A stretch of DNA of 64,000 bases from Streptomyces xanthophaeus (GTDB lineage Bacteria; Actinomycetota; Actinomycetes; Streptomycetales; Streptomycetaceae), in the NCBI RefSeq assembly GCF_030440515.1, contig NZ_CP076543.1, positions 7,541,001 to 7,605,000 on the forward strand, read 5' to 3'. Shown here in pieces: positions 1 through 7,493 of the stretch. The translations under genes were made by a program, and so were the position numbers. The first letter of the stretch is position 1. Each line of letters opens with the position of its first letter. A model generated the notes under the pieces. That model saw only the letters and a list, made by a program, of their open reading frames with translations. It ran no database searches and was not told where the DNA came from.

Positions 1-12
1 GCGAGGGGGGTC

Positions 13-38
13 GGAACCGGATCTGCGGGGCCTTCGTC
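13..38 (+). promoter_or_regulatory. ECF-type promoter of the DUF2330 gene
   Basis: GGAACC at 13-18 and CGTC at 35-38 are separated by 16 bases, which matches the general ECF sigma pattern. Transcription would start a few bases before the GTG at 48, leaving almost no leader. Similar boxes precede the ECF sigma gene (37194-37218) and the DUF1996 gene (38290-38314). Confidence 0.5.
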
Positions 39-47
39 ACAGACCCC

Positions 48-1139
48 GTGAGGATGAAACGAAGAATTCCGGCCCTGCTGTCCGCCCTGCTCATGACCCA
101 GCTGGGCGCACTGGTCAACCCCGCCTACGCGTGCGGGTGCGGGGCCATGATTCCCGACGGCCAGTCCCGGATCGGCGTCGACCGGGAGACCTCCGTCGTG
201 CGCTTCGACGGCCGCACGGAGCAGATCGTCATGCGGTTCACCGTCGGCGGGGACGCCCACCGTGCCGCCTGGATCATGCCGGTACCGAGCCGGGCCACGG
301 TGGAGCTCGGCGACGGCGCGATGTTCGACGAACTGGGCCGGCTCACCCGGCCCGAGCACAAGACCCGCGGCTACTTCTGGCCGCGCAACCACGACTGGCC
401 CTTCTCCTCGGGCATGGGGGACAGCGCCGGAGCCCCGGCGCCCGGCGCAGCCGCGCCACCCGTCGGCGTCGTCGGCCGTGAGCAGCTCGGTGACTTCGAC
501 GTCGCACGGCTCACCGCCACGGACCCGGACGCCCTGAGGAACTGGCTGGAGAGCAACGGATTCAAGCTCCCCGACCGCCTCGCCACCGAGGTCAAGCCGT
601 ACGTGGACCAGCACTGGGAGTACGTGGCGGTACGGCTCGCCCCGCGCGCGGGGGACAAGCCGCTGCGCGGCGACCTGGACCCGCTGAGGATCCGCTTCGA
701 CAGCGACCGGCTGGTCTACCCGATGCGGCTCTCCCGGATGGCGAAGACACCGCAGTCCCTCGGCCTGTACGTCCTCGCCGACCACCGCATGGAGCCCGCC
801 TCCCCGATCGGCGGCTCCGCACCCGAGGTGACCTTCGCGGGGACCGTCCACCCCGAGACCGGCCCGCTCGCCGAACTGGCGGGCGCCGAGCCCGTCTTCC
901 TCACCGCCATCGACCAGCGGTTCCCCGTGCCGAGCCGCATCGACGCCGACCACGAACTGCGCGCCACCGCCAAGGACACCCCGTACCGCAGGGCGATCTA
1001 CCACGACGAACTCCTCACGGTGGGCGGCGTCCCGCTCTGGCTCCTGACGCTGGCGGCCGCCGTGGCGGCACTCACCGCCTCTGCCGTCGCCGTGCTCCGC
1101 TTCCGCGGCCGCCGCCCGCGCCCGGCCACGGCGTCCTGA
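48..1139 (+). CDS. DUF2330 domain protein, exported and C-terminally anchored
   Basis: Member of the DUF2330 family; function unknown. A signal-peptide-like start (basic MKRR, then a hydrophobic run to about residue 28, ending PAYA) is followed at once by the family box CGCGAMIPD. Near the C-terminus there is one hydrophobic segment (LLTLAAAVAALTASAVAVL) and then an Arg-rich tail, so most of the 363 residues should lie outside the membrane. GTG at 48 and ATG at 54 are both possible starts. Neither has a convincing ribosome site, but an ECF-type promoter at 13-38 would give a nearly leaderless transcript. A long palindrome follows the gene (1163-1198). Family assignment is by recognition; the role is not known. 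Confidence 0.85.
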   Translation: MRMKRRIPALLSALLMTQLGALVNPAYACGCGAMIPDGQSRIGVDRETSVVRFDGRTEQIVMRFTVGGDAHRAAWIMPVPSRATVELGDGAMFDELGRLTRPEHKTRGYFWPRNHDWPFSSGMGDSAGAPAPGAAAPPVGVVGREQLGDFDVARLTATDPDALRNWLESNGFKLPDRLATEVKPYVDQHWEYVAVRLAPRAGDKPLRGDLDPLRIRFDSDRLVYPMRLSRMAKTPQSLGLYVLADHRMEPASPIGGSAPEVTFAGTVHPETGPLAELAGAEPVFLTAIDQRFPVPSRIDADHELRATAKDTPYRRAIYHDELLTVGGVPLWLLTLAAAVAALTASAVAVLRFRGRRPRPATAS

Positions 1140-1162
1140 CCGACCCCGGACGACGTCACCCG

Positions 1163-1198
1163 CATCCGTCCGGCACGACCGGTCGTGCCGGACGGATG
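1163..1198. terminator. Perfect 36-bp palindrome, probable terminator
   Basis: Two 18-base arms (1163-1180 and 1181-1198) are exact reverse complements with no loop bases between them. The site lies 24 bases after the DUF2330 stop and before the next promoter region. There is no T-run, as is usual for Streptomyces terminators. Confidence 0.6.
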
Positions 1199-1270
1199 AG
1201 GCGGGTACTCACGCCGGCCTGAGTACCGGCCCCGATATGCCGCGCGACCCGTCCCCCTACGCTTCGGACC

Positions 1271-1858
1271 ATGCCTTCCGTACGGTCCTTCTCCCCGGCA
1301 GCGCCCCCGCGCCCGCCCCGCCGCCCGCGTTCTCGTCCTGTCTTCGCGGCGCTGGCGCTCGGGGGTGTCTTGTGCTGTCTCCTCACCGGCTGGGGTGCGT
1401 ACCGCTTGTGGAACGGCGCACCGTACCCCGAGGTCGATCCCCATGTCGTCGCCACACGGCTCGGCGCGGAGGCCGAGCGCGTCGAGAACGATCTGGCCCT
1501 GCCCGCCGGGCACCGCTTGCTGCCCGGCCGGATGGAAACGGGAGCCTGTTACTACCGGGGACTGCGTTCCCTCGCCCACATCGACGAGAGCCGCCCGGAC
1601 GTCCGGACCTTCAGCCTCGAAAAGGAGACGACCGGCATCCCGGAGGACACCGCCCGGACCGCTCAGGAGCGCCTCCGCTCCCGGCTCTCGCAGGAGGGCT
1701 GGAAGCTCATCAGCCAGAACCTCTCCACCACGGGCTTCCGGTTCGAGAACCGGGACACCGGCGACCAGGTCCATGTGGACTGGTACAAGCACACCGGGAC
1801 GCTCGTCTTCCGTGTCCACGCGCCCTGCGGGAAGATCCCCGACGGCTACCCCCTGTAG
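1271..1858 (+). CDS. Hypothetical membrane-anchored protein
   Basis: Not recognised. 195 residues: a Pro/Arg-rich cytoplasmic start of about 25 residues, one hydrophobic segment (ALALGGVLCCLLTGWGAY) and a soluble domain presumably outside the cell. Third-position GC is high throughout, which supports a real gene. The exported part has two cysteines that could pair (ACYYRG and HAPCGKIP). It stands alone: a palindromic terminator lies upstream and the amidase begins about 120 bases downstream with its own leader. The ATG at 1271 has only a weak GGACC-like ribosome site, so the start is uncertain. Confidence 0.7.
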   Translation: MPSVRSFSPAAPPRPPRRPRSRPVFAALALGGVLCCLLTGWGAYRLWNGAPYPEVDPHVVATRLGAEAERVENDLALPAGHRLLPGRMETGACYYRGLRSLAHIDESRPDVRTFSLEKETTGIPEDTARTAQERLRSRLSQEGWKLISQNLSTTGFRFENRDTGDQVHVDWYKHTGTLVFRVHAPCGKIPDGYPL

Positions 1859-1952
1859 GTGCGCCGCCCGGCACGCCTGATCCGTCCGTTCGCCACCGCC
1901 ACCTCTGCCGGGGTTGACGCGCGAGCGCCGGGACACCAGCCTTGCACCGGAG

Positions 1953-1966
1953 TTACCGAGAGGTAA
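1953..1966 (+). promoter_or_regulatory. Small GNRA-loop hairpin in front of the amidase ribosome site
   Basis: TTACC (1953-1957), loop GAGA, GGTAA (1962-1966) form a perfect 5-bp stem closed by a GNRA-type tetraloop. It ends directly before the purine-rich ribosome site (AGGGGAAAAGG) of the GTG start at 1977. Its position suggests an effect on translation initiation or mRNA stability; no known riboswitch family is matched. Confidence 0.4.
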
Positions 1967-1976
1967 GGGGAAAAGG

Positions 1977-3410
1977 GTGTCCGTGGCAGAAGACGGCGTA
2001 CGACGGCACGAACAGGACCGGGACGACGCGGAGCTGATGTTCCAGGGGGTCGCACGCCAGGCCGAGCTGGTGCGCACCGGCAAGACCACCTCACGCGCCC
2101 TCGTCGAGGCCGCGCTGCGCCGCATCGCCCGGACCGATGCCGTCCTCGGAGCCTTCCGGGTCGTCCTCGCCGAGCAGGCCCTCGCCGAGGCCGACGCCCG
2201 TGACGCGACGGAGCCGACCGGTCCGCTCCACGGCGTGCCCATCGCCGTCAAGGACGAACTGGACGTCGCGGGCCAGGTCACCACCTTCGGCGGATCCGCC
2301 AACCGGACCCCCGTCACCGCCGATTCCGAAGCGGTACGCCGCCTGCGCGCCGCCGGAGCCGTCGTCATCGGCAAGACGACGATGCCCGAGTTCGGCCAGT
2401 GGCCCTTCACCGAATCCGCCGCCCACGGTCACACCCGCAACCCCTGGGACACCACCCGCACCCCCGGCGGCTCCAGTGGCGGCAGCGCCGCCGCCGTAGC
2501 GGCCGGACTGGTCGGGGCCGCCCTCGGCGGCGACGGCGGCGGATCCATCCGCATCCCGGCCGCCTGCTGCGGCCTGTTCGGCCTCAAACCCCAGCGCGGC
2601 CGGGTCTCCACCGCCCCGAACCCGCACCTCTGGTACGCCCTCGGCACCGTCGGGCCGCTGACCCGCAGCGTGGGCGATGCCGCGCTGCTCTACGACGTGC
2701 TCGCCGGCACCACCCCCACCGACCGCTGGAGCGCCCGCCCCGCGACCACCAGCTGGGTGCAGGCCCTGGAGACCCCGCCCGGCCGGCTGCGCATCGGCTA
2801 TTCCGTCAAGCCGGCCGTGCCCGGGGTGCGCCCGCATCCGGAACACGTCGGGGCCGTCCTGGAGTCCGTACGGGCGCTGCGCGAACTGGGCCACGACGTA
2901 CGGGAGGTCGACCCCCGCTACCCCGACGCGACAGCCCCGTTCGCCGCGCAGTTCTGCGGTGGGGTGCGGGCGGAGGCCGACGCCGTCGAGCGCCCCGACC
3001 TGCTGGAACGGCGCACCCGACAGACCCTCGCGCTCGCCCGGCTGGTCCCCGAGTCGGCCGTGGAGCGCGGGATCCGGGCGGGGGAGCGGCTGGCGGAGCG
3101 CGCCGACCGCATGTTCACCACCATGGACCTGCTGCTGACCCCGGTCGTCGCCGAGCGCCCGCGCCGGGTGGGCGCGCTGGACGGTGCCGGGCTGCTGACG
3201 GCGCTGGCGCGCTCGCGCCCGATGGTCGCCTACACCGCACTGTGGAACGTCACGGGACACCCGGCGGCCTCCGTCCCGGCGGGCCTCGGCGAGGACGGAC
3301 TGCCGCTCGCCGTCCAACTCGTCGGCCGCCGGGACGACGAGGTGACCCTCCTGAGGGTCGCGGCGCAACTGGAGGAGGTCCGGCCGTGGGCGCAGCGACG
3401 CCCGGCCTAG
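1977..3410 (+). CDS. Amidase signature family hydrolase
   Basis: Amide hydrolase of the amidase signature family (Ser-cisSer-Lys triad). The catalytic Lys lies in GVPIAVKDELDVAG (about residue 89). The Gly/Ser-rich signature runs from GGSSGGSAAA to GDGGGSIRIPAACCGLFGLKP (about residues 165-205) and carries the cis-Ser and the nucleophilic Ser. At 477 residues it has the usual family length. GTG at 1977 is chosen because a purine-rich ribosome site precedes it; GTG at 1983 is an alternative, and translation from 1914 would add a non-conserved, Arg-rich tail. The substrate cannot be told from sequence: this family covers general amides, aryl-acylamides and 6-aminohexanoate-type linkages. It is monocistronic, with a hairpin over its stop codon. 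Confidence 0.9.
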   Translation: MSVAEDGVRRHEQDRDDAELMFQGVARQAELVRTGKTTSRALVEAALRRIARTDAVLGAFRVVLAEQALAEADARDATEPTGPLHGVPIAVKDELDVAGQVTTFGGSANRTPVTADSEAVRRLRAAGAVVIGKTTMPEFGQWPFTESAAHGHTRNPWDTTRTPGGSSGGSAAAVAAGLVGAALGGDGGGSIRIPAACCGLFGLKPQRGRVSTAPNPHLWYALGTVGPLTRSVGDAALLYDVLAGTTPTDRWSARPATTSWVQALETPPGRLRIGYSVKPAVPGVRPHPEHVGAVLESVRALRELGHDVREVDPRYPDATAPFAAQFCGGVRAEADAVERPDLLERRTRQTLALARLVPESAVERGIRAGERLAERADRMFTTMDLLLTPVVAERPRRVGALDGAGLLTALARSRPMVAYTALWNVTGHPAASVPAGLGEDGLPLAVQLVGRRDDEVTLLRVAAQLEEVRPWAQRRPA

Positions 3411-3419
3411 GCCGGGCGT
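3398..3419. terminator. Hairpin overlapping the amidase stop codon
   Basis: Ten-base arms 3398-3407 and 3410-3419 are exact complements around a TA centre. The TAG stop (3408-3410) lies at the centre. Probable terminator between the convergent amidase and ferritin-like genes. Confidence 0.55.
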
Positions 3420-3514
3420 CCTTCCCCGTGCCCCTGGCGGGCCTGGGGAAGAGCCGAACCGGCCCGGAACGGGTGCCGGAGCGGGTCCGGTCGCTGCCGG
3501 AAGGCAGCAGGATC

Positions 3515-4567
3515 TCACTCCTCGACGTACAGGAACTCCGGCCCGTAGGTCTTCCCGCTGCCGTCGGGCAGCTCCAGCTGGACGAGCTTCTGCGCCTCGG
3601 TGCGCATCCCGCCCATGTGGCCGATCGCCGGGAACAGCATGTCCGAGTCACCCGTCAGCCAGGCTGCCTGCAGCGCCCGCAGCATTTCGCTGAAATGTGC
3701 GTTGAACGCTGCGAGCACCTGCTGAACCTCGGGCGTGGGCGCGTTCGGCCCACCGTTGGCCCAACCACCCTCCGGCACCCGCCCCATGGGGAAGGCCGGG
3801 GGCAGTGGGACATCGTCGCCCTTGAAGTCCCAGACGACCGGATTCTCCGACACCTTGATCAGCTTCTTGCCGCGGAACATCTCCCGGAACACGTAGAAGT
3901 GCGCCAGCTCGCCGGGCTTGCCGGGGAAGGGGTTCTCGGGTGAGGCGGAGGTGCCCTCGCCCTGCTCCTTGATGATCTCGATCGCGGCTCGCACCTTCTC
4001 GATGCTGTCGAGCGGAACGATCTTGTTGCCCTGGCCGTGGTTCTCAAGGGAGAACTCGATCTGCCGGTCGCCGCTGATCAGGTGCTGGTGAGTCTCGAAC
4101 GCCTCCTCGATCTCGGTGTAGAAGGCCCCGATGGTGGCGAAGGCTGCCAACTGGGCGACCGGGCGATCCGGGCGCTCGATCTCGGAGAACATCTCGACCG
4201 AGTCCTTGGTCAGCCCCTCCAGGAAGACGATGAGTTCGGGCCGCACGCCCCCCGGCAGCGCGCGCTCGTACTTCGGCACCACCTTGGGATCCGCGAGGAC
4301 CGGAGTCCCTCCGATGGTGGTGAGCATGTTGCACACCAGTCCCATATGGGTCATCTCATCGAAGATGATCTCCCGGATGTTCTTGGCGACCGCCGTATTC
4401 GATTCCTTGATCGACCACAGGGCGCTCGCGTACGGACCGATGGTCGCGATCTCCACCATGATCGCCTGCTGAAGGGAGTTCTTCAGCCATTCCGCATCGC
4501 GGTCCGCGGGGAGAACACCCAGCAGCTCGACGATGGCATTGCTCTCGTACTCAAGGACCTGGGTCAT
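3515..4567 (-). CDS. VioB-like ferritin-fold protein (iminophenyl-pyruvate dimer synthase-type domain)
   Basis: 350 residues. The N-terminal ~230 residues match the ferritin-like domain found in VioB and RebD, enzymes that couple two indole-pyruvate imine units. Visible marks are SLQQAIMVEIATIGPYASALWSI with an early Glu (about residue 38), EIIFDEMTHMGLVCNMLTTIGG carrying the E-x-x-H pair (about 70-73), and later acidic helix EAFETHQHL. The other parts of VioB are absent, so it is a stand-alone domain; what it oxidises or couples is unknown. The ATG at 4567 has a GGCAGGTG ribosome site. It diverges from a tyrosinase, and both promoters carry the same motif, so the two are probably co-expressed. 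No signal peptide is seen. Confidence 0.8.
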   Translation of the reverse strand: MTQVLEYESNAIVELLGVLPADRDAEWLKNSLQQAIMVEIATIGPYASALWSIKESNTAVAKNIREIIFDEMTHMGLVCNMLTTIGGTPVLADPKVVPKYERALPGGVRPELIVFLEGLTKDSVEMFSEIERPDRPVAQLAAFATIGAFYTEIEEAFETHQHLISGDRQIEFSLENHGQGNKIVPLDSIEKVRAAIEIIKEQGEGTSASPENPFPGKPGELAHFYVFREMFRGKKLIKVSENPVVWDFKGDDVPLPPAFPMGRVPEGGWANGGPNAPTPEVQQVLAAFNAHFSEMLRALQAAWLTGDSDMLFPAIGHMGGMRTEAQKLVQLELPDGSGKTYGPEFLYVEE

Positions 4568-4577
4568 GCCACACCTG

Positions 4578-4597
4578 CCTCATATGTATACAGACAG
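4578..4597 (-). promoter_or_regulatory. Shared box in the ferritin-like gene promoter
   Basis: Read on the minus strand this is CTGTCTGTATACATATGAGG, ending 10 bases before the ATG at 4567. It matches the box at 4797-4814 in front of the divergent tyrosinase (CTG-CTG-ATAC-TAT-GG core). It contains a TATACAT -10-like element. Confidence 0.45.
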
Positions 4598-4796
4598 GCT
4601 GAAACGGTATCCGTCCGGGAGGCCGGGCGGGCGAGGTGCGGGCGAGCCCCGCAACGGTTCACCCGATCGGGGCAGGCCGCTTCGAGGCCCGCGACCACGA
4701 ACACCGCGGCCGCCTGCGGCGGGCGACCTGCTACGACACGAAGATCAGCTCTCTCCGCACGGACACGCCACACCTGTGACGCGCACCACAGCGCTC

Positions 4797-4814
4797 CTGC
4801 TGATACGTATAGGG
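4797..4814 (+). promoter_or_regulatory. Shared box in the tyrosinase promoter
   Basis: CTGCTGATACGTATAGGG, 23 bases before the tyrosinase ATG. It shares the CTG-CTG-ATAC-TAT-GG core with the divergent ferritin-like gene's box at 4578-4597, pointing to one regulator or sigma factor for both genes. Confidence 0.45.
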
Positions 4815-4837
4815 AGAGCCGAACCGAAGGTGGAGCG

Positions 4838-6163
4838 ATGGTCAGAAGCCGACGGGACATCAACTCCCTGAGCCCGAGCGAGCTGAGCGACTACATCCAT
4901 GCGATCGATATCCTGCGCGCCCGCTCGACCGCCGATCCGGACGACGTGAGCGGGTACGACTTCCAGGCTGCGCTCCACAACGACGGGTCCGTCGGCCCGT
5001 GCGAACACGGCAGCGACCTGTTCCTGCCGTGGCACCGGGCTCACCTGTACTACTTCGAGAAGCTGCTGCAGGCGGCGGACCCGCCGAGAACCGCGGATGT
5101 CACCGTGCCGTACTGGGACTGGATCCACCCACAGGCGACGGGCAAGTTCCCGGCCGCGTTCTCGCAGCCCGGCCTGGACTCCGGTCGCAACGAGAACCTG
5201 TCGACGCCGCTGCCGGCGAACACCCTCGACATCGTGCTCCACGAGACCGGCCAGGCCGAGTTCGGCGGCTACGTGAAGGGCTCGCCGATCGGCAACAAGG
5301 GCCGGCTGGAGCGGGGCCCGCACGACTACATGCATCCCAACTTCATCGGCGGCCTGATGGCGACCCCGACCACGGCCGCGATGGACCCGATCTACTTCAG
5401 CTTCCACTGCTTCGTCGACCTGCTCTGGGCCGAATGGCAGCGGCGCCACGCGATGCCCGCCCCCACCTCCCCGCAGAGCAAGTTGCGCGGCTTCCTGACG
5501 CAGCCCAAACACAAGGTCGCGGACTTCGCCGACACGCTGGCGCTGGGCTACCGGTACGAGTACACCGATCAGCTCGACGTCGCGTTCGACGTACTCGCTC
5601 CGCCCACCCCTCTCCCCCTCCCGCCTCCGATCCTGGAGACGGTCCCGCTCACTCCGGTGTCCGGGGCCGGGCTCGTGACGGAGCTGCGCGAGAAGGGACA
5701 GGTGCAGTTCGGTGTCGCTGCGGCCGCGTCGCACGCGGCAGCGGGCAGGCGCGTGGGCCTGCGCCTGGAGGGGGTGAAGATCCCCCTGACGGGGAGCTAT
5801 GTGCTCCGGGCGTTCTTCCATCCGGTCGACATCCCGTACCGGCGCGACGACGAGGAGTTCGCAAAGCGCTTCGACATCGGGTACCTGGCGATGTGGCAGG
5901 CCCACCCGCACAGCGCGGGCACCGGACACCCCGGACACGACCACGGCCACCCGGAACACGGAACGGAGCCGCACGACCACACGACCGTGGTCACCGCACG
6001 CTTCGACGTGACGACCGTACTCGCCGCCACGGCCGAAGCCGAGGAGCACCTGCTGACGCTCCGGTACACGGCCTCCCCCACGCCGCAGGGTGAGCCACAG
6101 CAACCACCCGAGCTGATCGGGGAGATCACACTCAACAGCGTTCTGATGGAGGTGTACGGCTAG
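4838..6163 (+). CDS. Tyrosinase-family type 3 copper protein with His-rich tail region
   Basis: 441 residues; likely a phenol or catechol oxidase. Copper A ligands are seen as His in AALHNDG, CEHGSD and FLPWHRAHLYYFE (about residues 48, 60, 68). Copper B ligands are GPHDYMHPNF (two His) and DPIYFSFHCFVDLLWAEW, where the usual HH pair is FH; the ligand His is kept and its neighbour is Phe. After the catalytic part, residues ~270-441 form a C-terminal domain with a loop of nine His in about 27 residues (within HPHSAGTGHPGHDHGHPEHG and following), perhaps for copper loading. There is no twin-Arg or Sec signal. The ATG at 4838 follows AGGTGGAG; the upstream open frame is antisense to the ferritin-like gene and is rejected. 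The next gene is translationally coupled. Confidence 0.85.
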   Translation: MVRSRRDINSLSPSELSDYIHAIDILRARSTADPDDVSGYDFQAALHNDGSVGPCEHGSDLFLPWHRAHLYYFEKLLQAADPPRTADVTVPYWDWIHPQATGKFPAAFSQPGLDSGRNENLSTPLPANTLDIVLHETGQAEFGGYVKGSPIGNKGRLERGPHDYMHPNFIGGLMATPTTAAMDPIYFSFHCFVDLLWAEWQRRHAMPAPTSPQSKLRGFLTQPKHKVADFADTLALGYRYEYTDQLDVAFDVLAPPTPLPLPPPILETVPLTPVSGAGLVTELREKGQVQFGVAAAASHAAAGRRVGLRLEGVKIPLTGSYVLRAFFHPVDIPYRRDDEEFAKRFDIGYLAMWQAHPHSAGTGHPGHDHGHPEHGTEPHDHTTVVTARFDVTTVLAATAEAEEHLLTLRYTASPTPQGEPQQPPELIGEITLNSVLMEVYG

Positions 6164-6164
6164 C

Positions 6165-6665
6165 ATGCGCACTCCCGTGTTCGAGCTCCACATCCGGCCG
6201 ATGTTCCGCGCCACCGACAAGGCCCACATGGGCTTCGCATTCGATCTGTGGGACTACGACGACGTCGTGGCGAATGCCGACGACATCCTGGGGCGGCTGA
6301 AGAGCGACATGCCGCCCACAGCGACCGGCGGCCCATGGCCGGAGGAGTGGATCACACTCTTCCAGCGCTGGAAGGACGGCGCCCGCAAGCGTCTGGACCT
6401 CGGCACGGCCACCTTCGCCTTCCAGCAGGGCACCACGAAGACCACCATCACCGCGACCGGTACCTTTCCGGCTGCCGACGTCGTGGGCTGGCTGCAGCTG
6501 GAGAGCGAGACAGCCACCTCCAAGACCTACGTCCTGCACTTCGAAGCCCCGGACTCCCCTGCAGGCGGCACGCCCCAGGCCTTCACCCTGAAGGAGAGCT
6601 ACCCCTCCACCGACACCCGGTCCGTCTTCGTCCATGACAGCGTCGGCACCCAGCAGCTCCACTGA
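6165..6665 (+). CDS. Hypothetical protein coupled to the tyrosinase
   Basis: 166 residues, not recognised. It starts one base after the tyrosinase stop, with its ribosome site (GGAGG) inside the tyrosinase coding end, so the two are made together. No signal peptide, membrane segment or cysteine is seen. The sequence is rich in Thr, Trp and Asp and looks like a small beta-rich soluble protein (repeated strand-like runs such as TTKTTITATGTF and SKTYVLHFEAP). It contains several His and Asp but no classical copper-chaperone motif (compare the caddie protein MelC1, which it does not resemble). A role in maturation or as a subunit of the tyrosinase is an inference from position only. Confidence 0.75.
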   Translation: MRTPVFELHIRPMFRATDKAHMGFAFDLWDYDDVVANADDILGRLKSDMPPTATGGPWPEEWITLFQRWKDGARKRLDLGTATFAFQQGTTKTTITATGTFPAADVVGWLQLESETATSKTYVLHFEAPDSPAGGTPQAFTLKESYPSTDTRSVFVHDSVGTQQLH

Positions 6666-6690
6666 GAGCACGAGCCCTGCCGGACACGCC

Positions 6691-7434
6691 TCAGGGCCAT
6701 GACCCGGCGGGGCGGCGGAGCAGGGCCGTCCAGAGGAAGGGCTCGCCGAAGAGCGGGGACCCGGCGGGCTCGTCCCGCATCCGGCGCAGCTCGACCTCGG
6801 TCAGGTCGCCGAAGATCGCCCGCAGGGACTCCGGGGTGTAGGCGAGTCCACCCTGGAGGCCCGCCTCACGGTAGAACTCCTCGTCGGGGATCTCGGATCC
6901 CATCGCGCCGGCGGCGAAGCAGGTGAGTGCGAGATGGCCGCCGGGCGCGAGGGACCGTTCGAGGAGGGCGAGATAGCTGATGCGGCGGTGGGGCGGCAGG
7001 TGGTGGAAGCAGCCCGAGTCGTAGATCAGGTCGTACGGGCCGCTCAGCGTGGTCGCGGCGAGGTCGAAGGCGTTCCCGCGGTGGAACCTGACCGCGACCC
7101 CCGCCTCGCGGGCCCGCTCCTCGCCCCAGGCGACGGCCGTCGGCGACAGATCCACGGCATCCACCTCGAAGCCCCGGGAGGCGAGGTACAGGGCGTTGCG
7201 GCCCGGACCGCAGCCCAGGTCGAGGGCGCGGCCCGGGGTGATCAGGCCGCGGTCGAGGTACGCGACCAGGTTCTCGTCGGGCTTCGGCACGAAGAACGGG
7301 ACCGGCTTGGAGCGGTCCGCGTAGAAACCGTCCCACCAGGACGCCCCGTCGGCCGTCCAACGGTCGGCCTCCGGTGCGAAGAGGCCGTCCAGCAGCCTCA
7401 GCACGTCCTCGACCGTGCGTATGTTCCGGTCCAT
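6691..7434 (-). CDS. Class I SAM-dependent methyltransferase
   Basis: 247 residues. The SAM-binding glycine motif LDLGCGPGRNALYLASRG lies at about residues 72-89, an acidic motif II (VDAVDLSPTA) follows, and YDLIYDSGCFHHLPPHRR is a motif IV-like stretch typical of small-molecule methyltransferases of the TehB/thiopurine-like group. The substrate is unknown. Start ATG at 7434 with a GGGGAGGGGG ribosome site. A 12-bp palindrome (7469-7480) lies just upstream beside a TAGAAT -10-like box, suggesting repressor control. It runs convergent to the tyrosinase pair. Confidence 0.88.
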   Translation of the reverse strand: MDRNIRTVEDVLRLLDGLFAPEADRWTADGASWWDGFYADRSKPVPFFVPKPDENLVAYLDRGLITPGRALDLGCGPGRNALYLASRGFEVDAVDLSPTAVAWGEERAREAGVAVRFHRGNAFDLAATTLSGPYDLIYDSGCFHHLPPHRRISYLALLERSLAPGGHLALTCFAAGAMGSEIPDEEFYREAGLQGGLAYTPESLRAIFGDLTEVELRRMRDEPAGSPLFGEPFLWTALLRRPAGSWP

Positions 7435-7468
7435 CCGGACCCCCTCCCCGATGATCCAATTCTACTTC

Positions 7469-7480
7469 CCGACCGGTCGG
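7469..7480. promoter_or_regulatory. Palindromic operator candidate for the methyltransferase
   Basis: CCGACCGGTCGG is a perfect 12-bp palindrome. On the minus strand it is followed four bases later by AGTAGAATTGG, a plausible -10 region, then the ribosome site of the gene starting at 7434. It would overlap the -35 region. Confidence 0.4.
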
Positions 7481-7493
7481 CCGGGGCGGGGAA

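Noticed and set aside
1913..1976. Guanidine-type riboswitch before the amidase
   Set aside because: Only the short hairpin is clear; the conserved core of that riboswitch class cannot be traced.
4037..4837. Upstream extension of the tyrosinase frame
   Set aside because: It reads antisense to the ferritin-like gene and through the divergent promoters; the ATG at 4838 has a good ribosome site.
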